From: Flavobacterium psychrophilum
Lineage (GTDB): Bacteria > Bacteroidota > Bacteroidia > Flavobacteriales > Flavobacteriaceae
DNA length: 64,000 nt
Assembly: GCA_003243255.1 (NCBI GenBank)
Contig: QFQM01000007.1
Location: 3,753 to 67,752, forward strand
Reading direction: 5' to 3'
A program made the translations under genes and the position numbers. Positions 1 to 9,082 of this stretch are shown here, piece by piece. The first letter of the stretch is position 1. Each line of letters opens with the position of its first letter. Below the pieces are notes generated by a model that searched no databases, was not told the origin of the DNA, and saw only the letters and a program-made list of their open reading frames with translations.

Positions 1-105
1 TTTATACCCGAATTTAGGCATAAAACAGCAGAACTGAATGAAGATTAATAAATATTTAATAAAACAATTATGATAAAATTATGATATGGCTTTATCTGTT
101 GGGTT

Positions 106-1419
106 TTATTTAATTTCCGGCAAAAGTATCCAGTCACAATGGAAGAAATAATCCCATTTTGCAGCGGCAAGGTCTACAGTCGGATCAATAAGGGTAACAT
201 ATTGGCTATTGTTTATATTCACACGGGTATCGGCATAAACAGCCACGTCATTACCCTGCGCAGCAAAGTGCTTATGGATGTACTGCGCCGTTTGCCATAT
301 CATGTCGGGTTTGGTTTCCATACTGTTTATCTGCTTTTGGGTAAACTCTCCATGCAGGTCGAAATGCAGTTTCCTGCCCGTTTTTTTGTCAATAACTTTA
401 AATGAGGTCCCTCCGCCACGGCTGCGAAGCATCATGCGCCAGCTCAGGCGGTGGCCTTCTTCGGTAAGCAATACATCACCTTTAATAAGGTAATGGCGTA
501 ACGGAAGCAATAACTGTATAATCATGTACGGAATAAAGAAGTATAGCAGTATTTTTCGGCCTTCATCGGCAGGCTGCCCAGCATCTTCGGCAAAAGGTTT
601 CTTTTTAAAGAACATTCTCCTGATACTGTCCGGAGGATAAAAGAAAACCGCAAAGCTAAGGGCGAAGAACGGGAAGATGCCTATTTGTAACGTAATTGAA
701 TTAAAGATGTGAAAAATAAGCGACGCAACGAAAGCAATAGTACGCGTACGCTTAAAAAGCATCAGCGGAACAACTGAAAGGTCGAACACCATACCTGCAT
801 AAGTGATAAAAAGGTAGAACCACTTTTGTGTCATAATCTCATGCAGCGTAGGGTTGCTTACCGATTGGCTCATTAAGTTGTGCACAAACGTACCGTTTAA
901 CCATCCGGGGTAGAATTTGGCCAGCGTTGCATAAAAATATACTATGGTCACCTGCAGGATCATTACCCACGAACACCAGGCAGGCATGGTAAGTTTTCTG
1001 ATCGATGGGTTTTGCTTAGCGTCTACAGAAGCATAACGGTTTGCCGGAAGGAAAAGCATCATTAGGCACACCAACAACAACAGGTAGTAGTGGTTGTTGT
1101 AAGAGGTTTTCTGCATAAAGTAGGCACCGGCCCAAAGCAGGGTGTAGAGCCCTAGTGTCCATCGGTATTTGTAGCCTATCATTACAAGCAGCCCGAGAAT
1201 ACCCATAGCAGCAAAGTAAAAATACATGCCATAGCCCGGAAGCGGTTGCAGCCACTCCATACCAATATGTGAGAAAGTGTAAGTTGGGTCAACAAGATTG
1301 CTCTTAACCCAGCCGGTAGCAATCGCGCCGAAGGTTTCGCATGCCAGCAGGAAACCTAAAAAGATCCTGAAAATAATTAACGGGGCGTTATCTATTTGAA
1401 GGAACAGGCGCTGTTTCAT
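106..1419 (-). CDS. HTTM-domain integral membrane protein
   Basis: A 437-residue polytopic membrane protein with many hydrophobic segments. Its arrangement resembles the HTTM (horizontally transferred transmembrane, vitamin K-dependent gamma-carboxylase-like) family: an N-terminal RIFLGFLLACETFG helix, a central aromatic-rich YNNHYYLLLLVCLMMLFLP stretch, and a helix containing FYATLAKFYPGWLNG. The C-terminal ~130 residues are soluble-looking and hydrophilic. Its start codon overlaps the ribF stop by 4 bases, so the two are probably co-transcribed with ribF first. Bacterial HTTM proteins mostly have no known substrate, and whether this one carboxylates anything cannot be judged from sequence. 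Family assignment is from memory of the motif pattern. Confidence 0.75.
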   Translation of the reverse strand: MKQRLFLQIDNAPLIIFRIFLGFLLACETFGAIATGWVKSNLVDPTYTFSHIGMEWLQPLPGYGMYFYFAAMGILGLLVMIGYKYRWTLGLYTLLWAGAYFMQKTSYNNHYYLLLLVCLMMLFLPANRYASVDAKQNPSIRKLTMPAWCSWVMILQVTIVYFYATLAKFYPGWLNGTFVHNLMSQSVSNPTLHEIMTQKWFYLFITYAGMVFDLSVVPLMLFKRTRTIAFVASLIFHIFNSITLQIGIFPFFALSFAVFFYPPDSIRRMFFKKKPFAEDAGQPADEGRKILLYFFIPYMIIQLLLPLRHYLIKGDVLLTEEGHRLSWRMMLRSRGGGTSFKVIDKKTGRKLHFDLHGEFTQKQINSMETKPDMIWQTAQYIHKHFAAQGNDVAVYADTRVNINNSQYVTLIDPTVDLAAAKWDYFFHCDWILLPEIK

Positions 1420-2351
1420 AGGCTGTGATTTTCAAACCAGGCAATGGTGTCGAGCCTGTCTTTTTCTATCTGTTGTTTCAATAAATCAAACGATTCAAAT
1501 TTAACCTCGTCGCGCAGCCTGTGGTGAAAGTTCACTTTTACAGGTTTGCCATATAGGTCTTCGTTAAAGTTGAGGTAGTGCACCTCTATAGTAGTTCCTA
1601 TGCCGTTTACAGTAGGGCGGGTGCCAATGTTCATCATGCCGTGAACGGTTTTGCCGTTTATCTCTGATGAAACTACATAAACGCCGTTGGCAGGGATAAG
1701 CTTGTAGCTTTCGGTAGGTTGGATGTTAGCCGTAGGGAAACCTATAGTGCGCCCCAGCTGTTTGCCTTCTACCACGGTTCCGTTTATGAAATACGGATAG
1801 CCCAAAAAGTTGTTGGCAACATCAATATGTCCCTCGTTCAGGGCATGGCGAATTTTGGTAGAGCTTACCGAAACCTCGTCTATGGCAAGTGCTGATATTT
1901 TCTCGACTTCAAAGCCATATTCTTCCCCAAATCGGATGAGGTCGTCAATATTTGCGGTACGGTTACGTCCAAAACGGTGGTCGTGGCCTATGATTATTTT
2001 GGCAATATTGAGTCCTTCAACCAATACATCCCTAACAAATTCTTCGGCAGTCAGCCTTGAAAAGGCCATGTCAAACGGATGGATTATAAGGTTGTCGATG
2101 CCTTGTTTTTCAAGGAGGGCTGCCTTTTCGTCCATGGTGTTGAGTAACTTCAGGTCGCTGTTTTGCTGCAAAACCATTCGCGGATGCGGGAAAAACGTAA
2201 GCACAACGCTCTCACAGCCTGATTGTTTGCTGCTGTTGGTTAGTTTTTCCAGTATGCTTTTGTGGCCTTTGTGCACGCCGTCAAAAGTACCCAGGGTAAC
2301 GATGGTCTTGGTAGTTGGGGTAAACTCCTGTATTGAATTGAAAATTTTCAA
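1416..2351 (-). CDS. ribF: Bifunctional riboflavin kinase / FAD synthetase
   Basis: Converts riboflavin to FMN and then FMN to FAD in the cytoplasm. The N-terminal nucleotidyltransferase domain (about residues 1-185) shows VTLGTFDGVHKGHKSIL with the HxGH-type nucleotide-binding motif, GHDHRFGRN and SSTKIRHAL. The C-terminal riboflavin kinase domain (about 190-311) shows RTIGFPTANI, GVYVV and MNIGTRPT. The length of 311 residues is normal for the family. The stop overlaps the start of the HTTM membrane protein (ATGA), indicating translational coupling. Start chosen at MKIFNSIQEF, just upstream of the first beta strand. Confidence 0.96.
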   Translation of the reverse strand: MKIFNSIQEFTPTTKTIVTLGTFDGVHKGHKSILEKLTNSSKQSGCESVVLTFFPHPRMVLQQNSDLKLLNTMDEKAALLEKQGIDNLIIHPFDMAFSRLTAEEFVRDVLVEGLNIAKIIIGHDHRFGRNRTANIDDLIRFGEEYGFEVEKISALAIDEVSVSSTKIRHALNEGHIDVANNFLGYPYFINGTVVEGKQLGRTIGFPTANIQPTESYKLIPANGVYVVSSEINGKTVHGMMNIGTRPTVNGIGTTIEVHYLNFNEDLYGKPVKVNFHHRLRDEVKFESFDLLKQQIEKDRLDTIAWFENHSL

Positions 2352-2467
2352 ACCGCTCTAATATGTTCCGCAAATTTAACTATCTGGATTCAATTAAATT
2401 ACTTCGTTATGGATTTTTTTGGTTGATGGTTGTCAGAAGTCGGAGGTCGGAGGTCGGATGATGTGTT

Positions 2468-2491
2468 GCTGGCGCGAGCGTCACGCTCGTG
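2468..2491. repeat. REP-like palindromic repeat, copy 1
   Basis: GC-rich imperfect palindrome with core CGAGCGTCACGCTCG in an AT-rich spacer. The same 24-base string occurs reverse-complemented at 18103-18126, and a diverged copy lies at 18556-18585. It is preceded by a short GGTCGGA-type tandem repeat (about 2438-2458). This looks like a small dispersed intergenic element. The rest of the spacer 2352-2604 holds nothing else I recognise. Confidence 0.75.
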
Positions 2492-2604
2492 TCCATCTAG
2501 AAAGTTAAGTTATATAAAACCGTAAAGCTAGTTCAGTGAGATTTTATCGATTTATTTTTGCGTTTCATCGATTTTTAAGTAAGAATTGACTTTCATTTTT
2601 TTTT

Positions 2605-2820
2605 TTGAGTTATGATGTAATAGATTATCTTAATTACAAAAAAGTTAACTACGCATCAACCTACAAGGCTAATGATAATATCCCCGGAGTTTTTAATGTA
2701 AGGATTTATCCTACTACAATTCTGTACGATAAAAATGGAAACCTTATCAGGAGAGATGAGGGGTATCGTAAGGGAGGGGCTAATTCTTTACGTAGGATGA
2801 TAAAAAAGGCTTTAAAATAA
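2605..2820 (+). pseudogene. Thioredoxin-like C-terminal remnant
   Basis: A 71-residue reading frame with no ATG at its 5' end: the earliest possible start is TTG at 2605, and the frame closes with TGA at 2587-2589 behind a T-rich run. The segment VRIYPTTILYDKNGNLIRR matches the second half of a thioredoxin/TlpA fold, with the cis-Pro strand followed by a beta-hairpin and terminal helix. The CxxC-bearing N-terminal half is absent. I read it as a truncated gene fragment beside a repeat element. A very short genuine protein is possible but unlikely. Confidence 0.55.
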
Positions 2821-2857
2821 AGCTTAAGTTAACTATGTTCTGGTAATGAGCAAACCC

Positions 2858-3289
2858 TTATCCGTACATGTCTTCAATCTTTTTTAGATTGTCAAGGTCT
2901 GACAAATCCCAATACCACCATTTGAAAGGATCATTTTTTTCAGTGTTGAATCTCCTCTGATAAGCTACTTTGAACAAATTAAGGAACACTATCAATGCTT
3001 TCTCTAATTCAGGTTCTGGCAAGTCATTTATCTTTTTGAGCTTATAATCCTCAACCCCTTTACGAAGTAAAACACAGGGTGTGTAGGTTGGCCTTAACAG
3101 GCTATTCCGGAGGGCAATTTCTATATCATTATTATCCGGTTTTGACTGCATAATAAGAAATCTTATCTCTGTAAGGTATCCTCTCTTCTGCTCTGTGTCA
3201 AATTCATTAAACAGACTGATTAGCGGTTCAGTAGTAATTAAGTCCTGCCCAAATGTATTGATTAGTAGTGTTTCTTTTATGCTTAACAT
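2858..3289 (-). CDS. Hypothetical protein, DUF5958-like
   Basis: A 143-residue soluble, mostly helical protein. It has no signal peptide or membrane segment. Central motifs include RPTYTPCVLLRKG and a tryptophan-rich tail (FKWWYWDLSDLD). From memory the YTPCVLL motif and length resemble the DUF5958 family found in Bacteroidetes, whose role is unknown. It stands alone between the thioredoxin fragment and a lipoprotein gene. The spacer 3290-3380 is AT-rich with short ATC/TTAGAT-type words also seen near 8080-8170. Confidence 0.6.
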   Translation of the reverse strand: MLSIKETLLINTFGQDLITTEPLISLFNEFDTEQKRGYLTEIRFLIMQSKPDNNDIEIALRNSLLRPTYTPCVLLRKGVEDYKLKKINDLPEPELEKALIVFLNLFKVAYQRRFNTEKNDPFKWWYWDLSDLDNLKKIEDMYG

Positions 3290-3380
3290 TTGGTGAGTTT
3301 GTTGTTTTACAGTTAGCGGGTCTTTTTATGTGTATCAAAAGATCAAATAATCGAATTATCTAACGATCCAACAATCTAAT

Positions 3381-3893
3381 CTATCTCACCACAACATCAA
3401 CCGTCCTCGTAGCCTGACCATCTACCAGTTGCGGTATCTCGATATGTAGCATATTGTCTTTGTAGGTAAGGATGCCTTCTTCAATTTTATACACACCGGC
3501 TTTACCACGGCAAAAACACGCAATGTTCAATACCATTTTTGTTTTTTGGATGGCAGTGCCTGTAAGATTGAGGTCTTTTGTTGTATCGTCAATCTCAAAC
3601 GCAAGGGTTTCGCTGTAACCGGCATCGACAAGATTGGCATCGGTAATTTTCTTATGCGTGTATTTCAGTACTGTTTTGCCGGGAGCATCTATGATATTAA
3701 AATAGTTATGGCCGGTGTCATCAGTTTTTACCACCAGGCTTTTGTCTTTGAGTATTTCAAACCTGCAATCGGTCTGTACAGGGCAGGGTGAAGTTACCTG
3801 AGTCTGTTTTGATGATGCGGCAACAGTTTCGTTTGCGGATTTACAGCAAACCAAAAATAATGAGGCTATTAGGAGCAAACTTATATTTTTCAT
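3381..3893 (-). CDS. Hypothetical lipoprotein
   Basis: A 170-residue protein with a lipoprotein signal, MKNISLLLIASLFLVCCKS, whose lipobox (LVCC) predicts acylation of a cysteine near residue 16-17. The mature part is beta-rich, with several cysteines (SPCPVQTDCRF and NIACFCRGKAG). I recognise no family. It is transcribed divergently from the metalloprotease gene at 4030. It probably sits in the periplasmic or outer-membrane leaflet, like most Bacteroidetes lipoproteins. Confidence 0.7.
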   Translation of the reverse strand: MKNISLLLIASLFLVCCKSANETVAASSKQTQVTSPCPVQTDCRFEILKDKSLVVKTDDTGHNYFNIIDAPGKTVLKYTHKKITDANLVDAGYSETLAFEIDDTTKDLNLTGTAIQKTKMVLNIACFCRGKAGVYKIEEGILTYKDNMLHIEIPQLVDGQATRTVDVVVR

Positions 3894-3978
3894 AACGGAA
3901 AGGTACGAAAATTCGCTGAAAACGAAAAATTTATAAGTAATAATGGTATAATGATAACTATATCACAATGTTAAAATG

Positions 3979-4007
3979 TTGTTATGTTTGGTAAATTATT
4001 ATCTTCG
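3979..4007 (+). promoter_or_regulatory. Candidate Bacteroidetes-type promoter
   Basis: TTG at 3979-3981, then 18 bases, then TATCTTCG at 4000-4007, one mismatch from the TAnnTTTG -7 motif. It lies about 20 bases upstream of the metalloprotease ATG at 4030. Motif and spacing match the known Flavobacterium consensus. Confidence 0.45.
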
Positions 4008-4029
4008 TGCATCGGAAAATAAAATTTTT

Positions 4030-7000
4030 ATGAAAAAACATTTACTTATGGTATTGGTGTCACTTGTGTTTATGGGTGGTGCCTGTGCTCAAAATACCGT
4101 TTGGAACAAAACGGAGGGTAAGAATATCTCTCAGTCGGAGCTGCTTGACAGGGCTTCTGTTCCATCGGAGTATCATTTATACCAAATAAACCTGACAGCC
4201 CTGAAAGCGCAGCTTGCCAATGCGCCTTTAAGAGGCGGAAAGATGGCTTCAGGTGTAATTGTACAATTTCCTGATGGGAACGGTGTGCTGAAAAACTTTA
4301 AGATGTATGAAGCTCCCGTAATGCAGCCGGGACTGGCAGCGAAATACCCCGATTCTAAATCGTATGTAGGGCAGGGGGTAGACAACCCTACTGAGGTTAT
4401 CCGCCTGAGTATTACCGGTTACGGACTGCATACTATGCTTTCTACTGATGAAGGTGCTGCTTATACCGATCCTTACACTAAAGACGGACTCACGAGCATA
4501 TCGTATAAAAGAGCATCGGTTGAACCAAGGACTTTCCGTTGTGGTGTTACTGAAACGTCTCCTAAGAATAAGAATAAGAATAAAGAGTCTGAACTGGCTC
4601 CATTGAGTGTTACGGCAACCGATGGCCAGATGCGCACATACAGGCTGGCAATGTCGTGTACTATAGAGTATGCTGCTTTCCATATCCAGCAGGCAGGGCT
4701 TACCAGTGGTACGCTTGCGCAACAAACGGCAGCGGTGCTTGATGCTATGGTAGTGACCGTTACCAGAGTAAATAGTGTTTATGAGAGGGATTTTGCTGTA
4801 ACACTACAACTTATTGATAATAACGACGAACTGATATTCATCACTTCAGATAATTATGATAATGACAATAATAATAACGCACTGCTTAACCAGAGCCAGG
4901 GCGTTATCGACGGGATTGTAGGTTTTGACAGCTATGATATTGGCCACGTGGTAAGTACTGGTGGAGGCGGTGTGGCGCAGTTATGGTCGCCATGTTCTAA
5001 CAGTAAGGCACGAGGTATTACCGGTTTGTATGCTCCTGTAGGCGATCCGTATGATATTGACTTTGTTGCCCACGAAATGGGACACCAGTTTGGCGGTAAC
5101 CATACCTTTAATAATGCATGTGACGGAAACGTTAATGAGGACACGGCATATGAAACCGGTAGCGGAAGCACCATTATGGCTTATGCGGGAGTGTGTTTTC
5201 CAAGTGTGCAAAATCATTCGGATGCCTATTTTCACAGGATCAGCGTTGAGGAAATAACCGATTTTATTAAGAACTGGGGCGATTGCTCAATAAATACCGA
5301 TACGGGTAATAATGCTCCGGTGGTAGATGCAGGTCCTGATTATACAATTCCTATGGGTACGGCTTTCATACTGAAAGCTATCGGTACAGATGCCGATAAC
5401 GATGCCCTGACATACTGTTGGGAACAGATGGATCTTGAAATGACAGTTCAGCCTCCAATGTCTGATGCGACAGAAGGGCCTAACTTCCGTTCGAGAACGC
5501 CAATAACTTCTCCGGAACGTTATATGCCGGAACTGAGTTCGGTACTTGCCAATAATCTTTACCCAATGTGGGAGGTGATTTCTGATGTTGCCCGTACCTA
5601 CAACTTTGTGGTAACGGCAAGAGATAACAATGTTGCCGGAGGACAAACATCTTATGACGATATGCAGGTAACGGTATCTGGAGATGCAGGGCCATTTTTA
5701 GTAGCTTCACCTAATACCAATGTTTCATGGCAGGCAGGTAGCAACCAGACAGTAACCTGGGATGTAGCCGGGACTGCTGCTAATGGTGTTAACGCTGCGT
5801 ATGTAGACATCCTTATGTCGAATAACGGAGGGCAAACCTATCCGGTTGTGCTGGCGTCAAAAGTGCCAAATGACGGAAGTGAAATCATTACTGTTCCGGT
5901 TGGGAACGGCAGCAATAAAAGAATTATGGTGAGAGGGCATGAGCATATTTTCTACGACCTTTCAGATTCTAACTTTACGGTAACTTCTGCATCTTCTACT
6001 ATGGCTATAAGTGTTGTTGGCGATCAGAATAAGTCGGCCTGTAAAGACGGAGAAGCGACTTACAACCTGTCTTACCAGGCATTATCAGGATTTACAGCGC
6101 AAACCACATTATCGGTTACAGGAAATCCATCGGGTTCTGTAGTGAGCTTTAATCCTGCTACAATTTCGGCTACAGGAAATGTCGAGCTTACAGTGTCTAT
6201 ACCGCAAGCGGTTGTTGCAGGTTTTTACCCTTTGACGGTTACAGCAACATCAGGTTCGGTTACTAAAACTGTAAACCTTTATCTCGAAGTAATCGATACG
6301 AACTTTGGTACAGTTACCCTTACTGCTCCGGCTAATAATGCAGAGAACCTGATCAATACTGTTAACTTCCAGTGGGCTGCTGTTGCGGGAGCAACATCAT
6401 ACGAAATAGAAGTTGCAACTGATGCAGACTTTGAAACAGTTGTTATTGATGAGGTTACAACTGCCAATAATTTTGCCGCTGCTCTTAATAATAATACCGG
6501 TTATTTCTGGAGGGTAAAACCGTTTAGTACAGCCTGTTCAGGAGCTACAAGTGCTGTTTATTCTTTCAGTACAGGGATTACCGAATGTAATAATGTTGTG
6601 TCGGCTAATGTACCTGTAACTGTGCCTGAAGCAGGAACTGTAACTTCTACATTGTCGGCAACAGGAACTGATGCTATCAGCAAAGTGACGGTAAGCCTAA
6701 AAATAAACCATACCTGGGTAAATGACCTTACGGTAAGACTTAGTAGCCCGCAGGGAACCCAGATAACGCTTTTCGAGAATGTATGCGAAGGAGATTTTGA
6801 TAATGTAGAAGCTACATTTGACGATTCCGGCAATGCTCTTGTTTGCGGGACGAATCCTGTTGTGAGTGGAATAATAACCCCTCAGCAGGCGCTAAGTACT
6901 TTTAACGGGGAATCGCAGGAAGGAACATGGACGCTTACCATAAATGATGGTATAGCGCCTGATGGTGGAGAGTTAGTGAGCTGGAGCCTAAACATATGTA

Positions 7001-7290
7001 CTACTGAAGAACCTCCGGTTTCAGGGGTTGCTGACAATACTTTCGCAGGTTTATCGGTAACACCTAACCCTAACAGGGGTAATTTTATGGTCCGATTCAA
7101 TTCGGCTACAGGGAATGATATTAAAATATCGGTATTTGATATCAGAGGCAGGCAGTTGTTTGCCGATGCATATGCCAATACAGGCCTTATTGAGCAACCC
7201 GTATCGCTGAGCAATGCAGCAGCAGGAATTTATCTGGTAAATATTCAGGATGGCGACAGTACGGTCACCAAAAAGATAATTATAGAATAA
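4030..7290 (+). CDS. Secreted reprolysin-like zinc metalloprotease, T9SS type A cargo
   Basis: A 1086-residue secreted protease. The start is taken at ATG 4030, giving signal peptide MKKHLLMVLVSLVFMGGACAQ; the longer frame from 3976 would bury this signal. A zinc site HEMGHQFGGNH (His348, His352, His358, catalytic Glu349) matches the HExxHxxGxxH pattern of reprolysin-type (M12B-like) peptidases. After it come Ig/PKD-like and fibronectin-like modules (about 430-840), a proprotein-convertase P-domain (about 850-991, with CNN, GTWTL and WSLNIC) and a type A T9SS sorting domain (1008-1086, with LSVTPNPNRGNF, FDIRGRQLF and GIYLV). It is probably a surface or released protease. Standing alone, it is followed by a strong terminator. 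Confidence 0.9.
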   Translation: MKKHLLMVLVSLVFMGGACAQNTVWNKTEGKNISQSELLDRASVPSEYHLYQINLTALKAQLANAPLRGGKMASGVIVQFPDGNGVLKNFKMYEAPVMQPGLAAKYPDSKSYVGQGVDNPTEVIRLSITGYGLHTMLSTDEGAAYTDPYTKDGLTSISYKRASVEPRTFRCGVTETSPKNKNKNKESELAPLSVTATDGQMRTYRLAMSCTIEYAAFHIQQAGLTSGTLAQQTAAVLDAMVVTVTRVNSVYERDFAVTLQLIDNNDELIFITSDNYDNDNNNNALLNQSQGVIDGIVGFDSYDIGHVVSTGGGGVAQLWSPCSNSKARGITGLYAPVGDPYDIDFVAHEMGHQFGGNHTFNNACDGNVNEDTAYETGSGSTIMAYAGVCFPSVQNHSDAYFHRISVEEITDFIKNWGDCSINTDTGNNAPVVDAGPDYTIPMGTAFILKAIGTDADNDALTYCWEQMDLEMTVQPPMSDATEGPNFRSRTPITSPERYMPELSSVLANNLYPMWEVISDVARTYNFVVTARDNNVAGGQTSYDDMQVTVSGDAGPFLVASPNTNVSWQAGSNQTVTWDVAGTAANGVNAAYVDILMSNNGGQTYPVVLASKVPNDGSEIITVPVGNGSNKRIMVRGHEHIFYDLSDSNFTVTSASSTMAISVVGDQNKSACKDGEATYNLSYQALSGFTAQTTLSVTGNPSGSVVSFNPATISATGNVELTVSIPQAVVAGFYPLTVTATSGSVTKTVNLYLEVIDTNFGTVTLTAPANNAENLINTVNFQWAAVAGATSYEIEVATDADFETVVIDEVTTANNFAAALNNNTGYFWRVKPFSTACSGATSAVYSFSTGITECNNVVSANVPVTVPEAGTVTSTLSATGTDAISKVTVSLKINHTWVNDLTVRLSSPQGTQITLFENVCEGDFDNVEATFDDSGNALVCGTNPVVSGIITPQQALSTFNGESQEGTWTLTINDGIAPDGGELVSWSLNICTTEEPPVSGVADNTFAGLSVTPNPNRGNFMVRFNSATGNDIKISVFDIRGRQLFADAYANTGLIEQPVSLSNAAAGIYLVNIQDGDSTVTKKIIIE

Positions 7291-7291
7291 T

Positions 7292-7319
7292 AAAAGGGAC
7301 GCGAAAGCGTCCCTTTTTT
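7292..7319 (+). terminator. Rho-independent terminator of the metalloprotease gene
   Basis: Eleven-base-pair stem AAAAGGGACGC / GCGTCCCTTTT with a GAAA tetraloop, followed by a T run, starting one base after the stop codon. Confidence 0.9.
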
Positions 7320-7330
7320 GTTATGATAAT

Positions 7331-7434
7331 AGCCACGAATTGCACAAATTTTTACCAATTCTTTTCTAAAGAACAATGGATTGTTTGTTCAAACGTCAGT
7401 AGTTGAATTTGTGTAATTAGTTGAATTTGTGGCT
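7331..7434. repeat. Intergenic inverted repeat with AGCCAC(G/A)AATT ends
   Basis: The left end reads AGCCACGAATT and the right end is the reverse complement of AGCCACAAATT. Inner copies of ACAAATT are also inverted. The element fills the gap between the protease terminator and pth. It resembles a short non-coding intergenic repeat of flavobacteria; no gene is seen inside. Confidence 0.55.
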
Positions 7435-7441
7435 AAATGTT

Positions 7442-8065
7442 TTATTTCCCGTTAAAGTTGCTCATGGTATTGGCTAATCCTGCAAGCGCGAAAGATTTTA
7501 CAGCTTCGGAAGACATATCTAGCCTCTCCGAAAGTTTTGCAGTTTCTTCAGCATCCCATTCGCCAAGCACATAGTCTACCTGTTTGCCTTTTTTGAAATC
7601 ATCGCTGATACCAAAACGGAAACGGGCATAATCGGCAGTATTAAGCAGTTGCTGGGTGCTTTTCAGTCCGTTATGGCCACCGTCGCTTCCTTTGCCTTTA
7701 ATACGGATGGTTCCGAAAGGCAGGTTAAGGTCGTCGGTGATTACCAATAGGTTCTCTAACGGAATTTTCTCCTGCTCCAGCCAGTATTTGATTGCCTTTC
7801 CGCTAAGGTTCATATAGGTATTGGGCTTTAGCAGGAAAAGTGTCCTGCCTTTAACGCTCACTTTAGCCAGGGAACCCAGTTTAGCTGTCTCAAAAGAGAC
7901 ACCTTCCTGTTGTGCGATGCGGTCTACTACCTTAAAGCCTATGTTATGGCGGGTATTTACATATTCGGCACCTATGTTGCCAAGGCCTACGATAAGGTAT
8001 TTCTTCATTGGGTCTGTTTCTTCTTTTTCTTCTCTTTTGCTAAAAAGGGAGGTTAACCATTTCAT
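7442..8065 (-). CDS. pth: Peptidyl-tRNA hydrolase
   Basis: Recycles peptidyl-tRNA dropped from ribosomes. The enzyme core starts at MKKYLIVGLGNIG (residue 20). It has the family residues Asn and His in YVNTRHNIGF, the catalytic-region Asp in ITDDLNLPFGTIRIK, and GSDGGHNGLKS. A 19-residue N-terminal extension (MKWLTSLFSKREEKEETDP) precedes the usual start, and similar extensions occur in flavobacterial homologues; the alternative start is at 8008. The total of 207 residues fits the family plus the extension. It is monocistronic here. The spacer 8066-8256 is AT-rich with TTATTCGGTTATTTGA-like words and no clear gene. Confidence 0.95.
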   Translation of the reverse strand: MKWLTSLFSKREEKEETDPMKKYLIVGLGNIGAEYVNTRHNIGFKVVDRIAQQEGVSFETAKLGSLAKVSVKGRTLFLLKPNTYMNLSGKAIKYWLEQEKIPLENLLVITDDLNLPFGTIRIKGKGSDGGHNGLKSTQQLLNTADYARFRFGISDDFKKGKQVDYVLGEWDAEETAKLSERLDMSSEAVKSFALAGLANTMSNFNGK

Positions 8066-8256
8066 GGGGCAAAAATAAGATTATTTGTTGATTTGGTTAT
8101 TCGGTTATTTGACTTTTAGATTATTAGATTTTTGGAATATTGGATAGTTTGATGCTTCGAATAATCGGGTCGTAAGAATCTGATAAATTTTAACAAAATA
8201 AAACTGATAGTTAATTCGTTATATTGTTAATTTTATGTTGCTTAAGAATTACTACT

Positions 8257-9060
8257 ATGAAACTATTACTACGTTTATCAATTCTTTTACTTTCTATTTC
8301 AGGCTTTTCTCAGGCATCTAAAGATGTACAGGTAGAGTATCAGTTGTTTTCCAATACGAGCTGGCCAATGAAAATGTTTACGACCTTATATGTAAGTGGC
8401 AATACAGCGATCTACAGGGAAAGGTTTAACACGAAAGAACCCTGGCTTGAAAGATCGACTCCTGAAATTCTTGCTCAACAAAAAAAGTTTGCGAGTGATG
8501 TTGTGCTCGAAGATACATATCAGATGACCGACCGCAATAAAAAAGAGGTGCTTTTTTATGACTATGTGATGAGCAAAAAATTTTTAGTAAGAGATTTATG
8601 TCCTGATATACAATGGCAAATAACAGATGAAACAAAAACAGTAGCAGGACTCACCTGTATTAAAGCAGTAGGCGATTTTAGGGGTAGGCAATGGATAGCC
8701 TGGTTTGCGCCTGAAATTCCGTTAGCTTTTGGTCCGTGGAAACTGCAGGGACTTCCCGGGATAATACTTGAAGCGTATGACAGTACCGAAAAATATGCAA
8801 TTAAAGCCTATAAGGTGGAATACAAAAAAAGTGAGTTTGCAGGAGTAGATTTTACTAAACTGGTAGCGGTAGATAATAATAAGCCTATCAGTTATCAGCA
8901 GTTTGTTCAGGATAATGATGAGGGGTTGGACAATTTGTTTGCAAACACGGATCACCAAAAAGAAGCAGATGCAGCCGGTATTAAGGTTACTAATATTACC
9001 GTAGGCAAACCGGTAACGGTACGTGAAGGTTTTGAGCTTAAATATGAATGGGAGAAATAA
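8257..9060 (+). CDS. GLPGLI family protein, first of a tandem pair
   Basis: A 267-residue exported protein. The start is set at ATG 8257 because this gives signal peptide MKLLLRLSILLLSISGFSQ; the frame opens earlier at 8224. The motif GPWKLQGLPGIILEAYDS defines the GLPGLI family of Bacteroidetes, whose function is unknown. The protein is closely related to the next gene, sharing PMKMFTTLYVSGNTA, FRGRQWIAWFAPEI and the GLPGI block. The three-gene set GLPGLI-GLPGLI-TonB-receptor-like is tightly spaced (22- and 26-base gaps) and probably one operon. A role in metal or peptide handling at the outer membrane is only a guess. Confidence 0.85.
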   Translation: MKLLLRLSILLLSISGFSQASKDVQVEYQLFSNTSWPMKMFTTLYVSGNTAIYRERFNTKEPWLERSTPEILAQQKKFASDVVLEDTYQMTDRNKKEVLFYDYVMSKKFLVRDLCPDIQWQITDETKTVAGLTCIKAVGDFRGRQWIAWFAPEIPLAFGPWKLQGLPGIILEAYDSTEKYAIKAYKVEYKKSEFAGVDFTKLVAVDNNKPISYQQFVQDNDEGLDNLFANTDHQKEADAAGIKVTNITVGKPVTVREGFELKYEWEK

Positions 9061-9082
9061 AAACAACCAATTATTATAATAA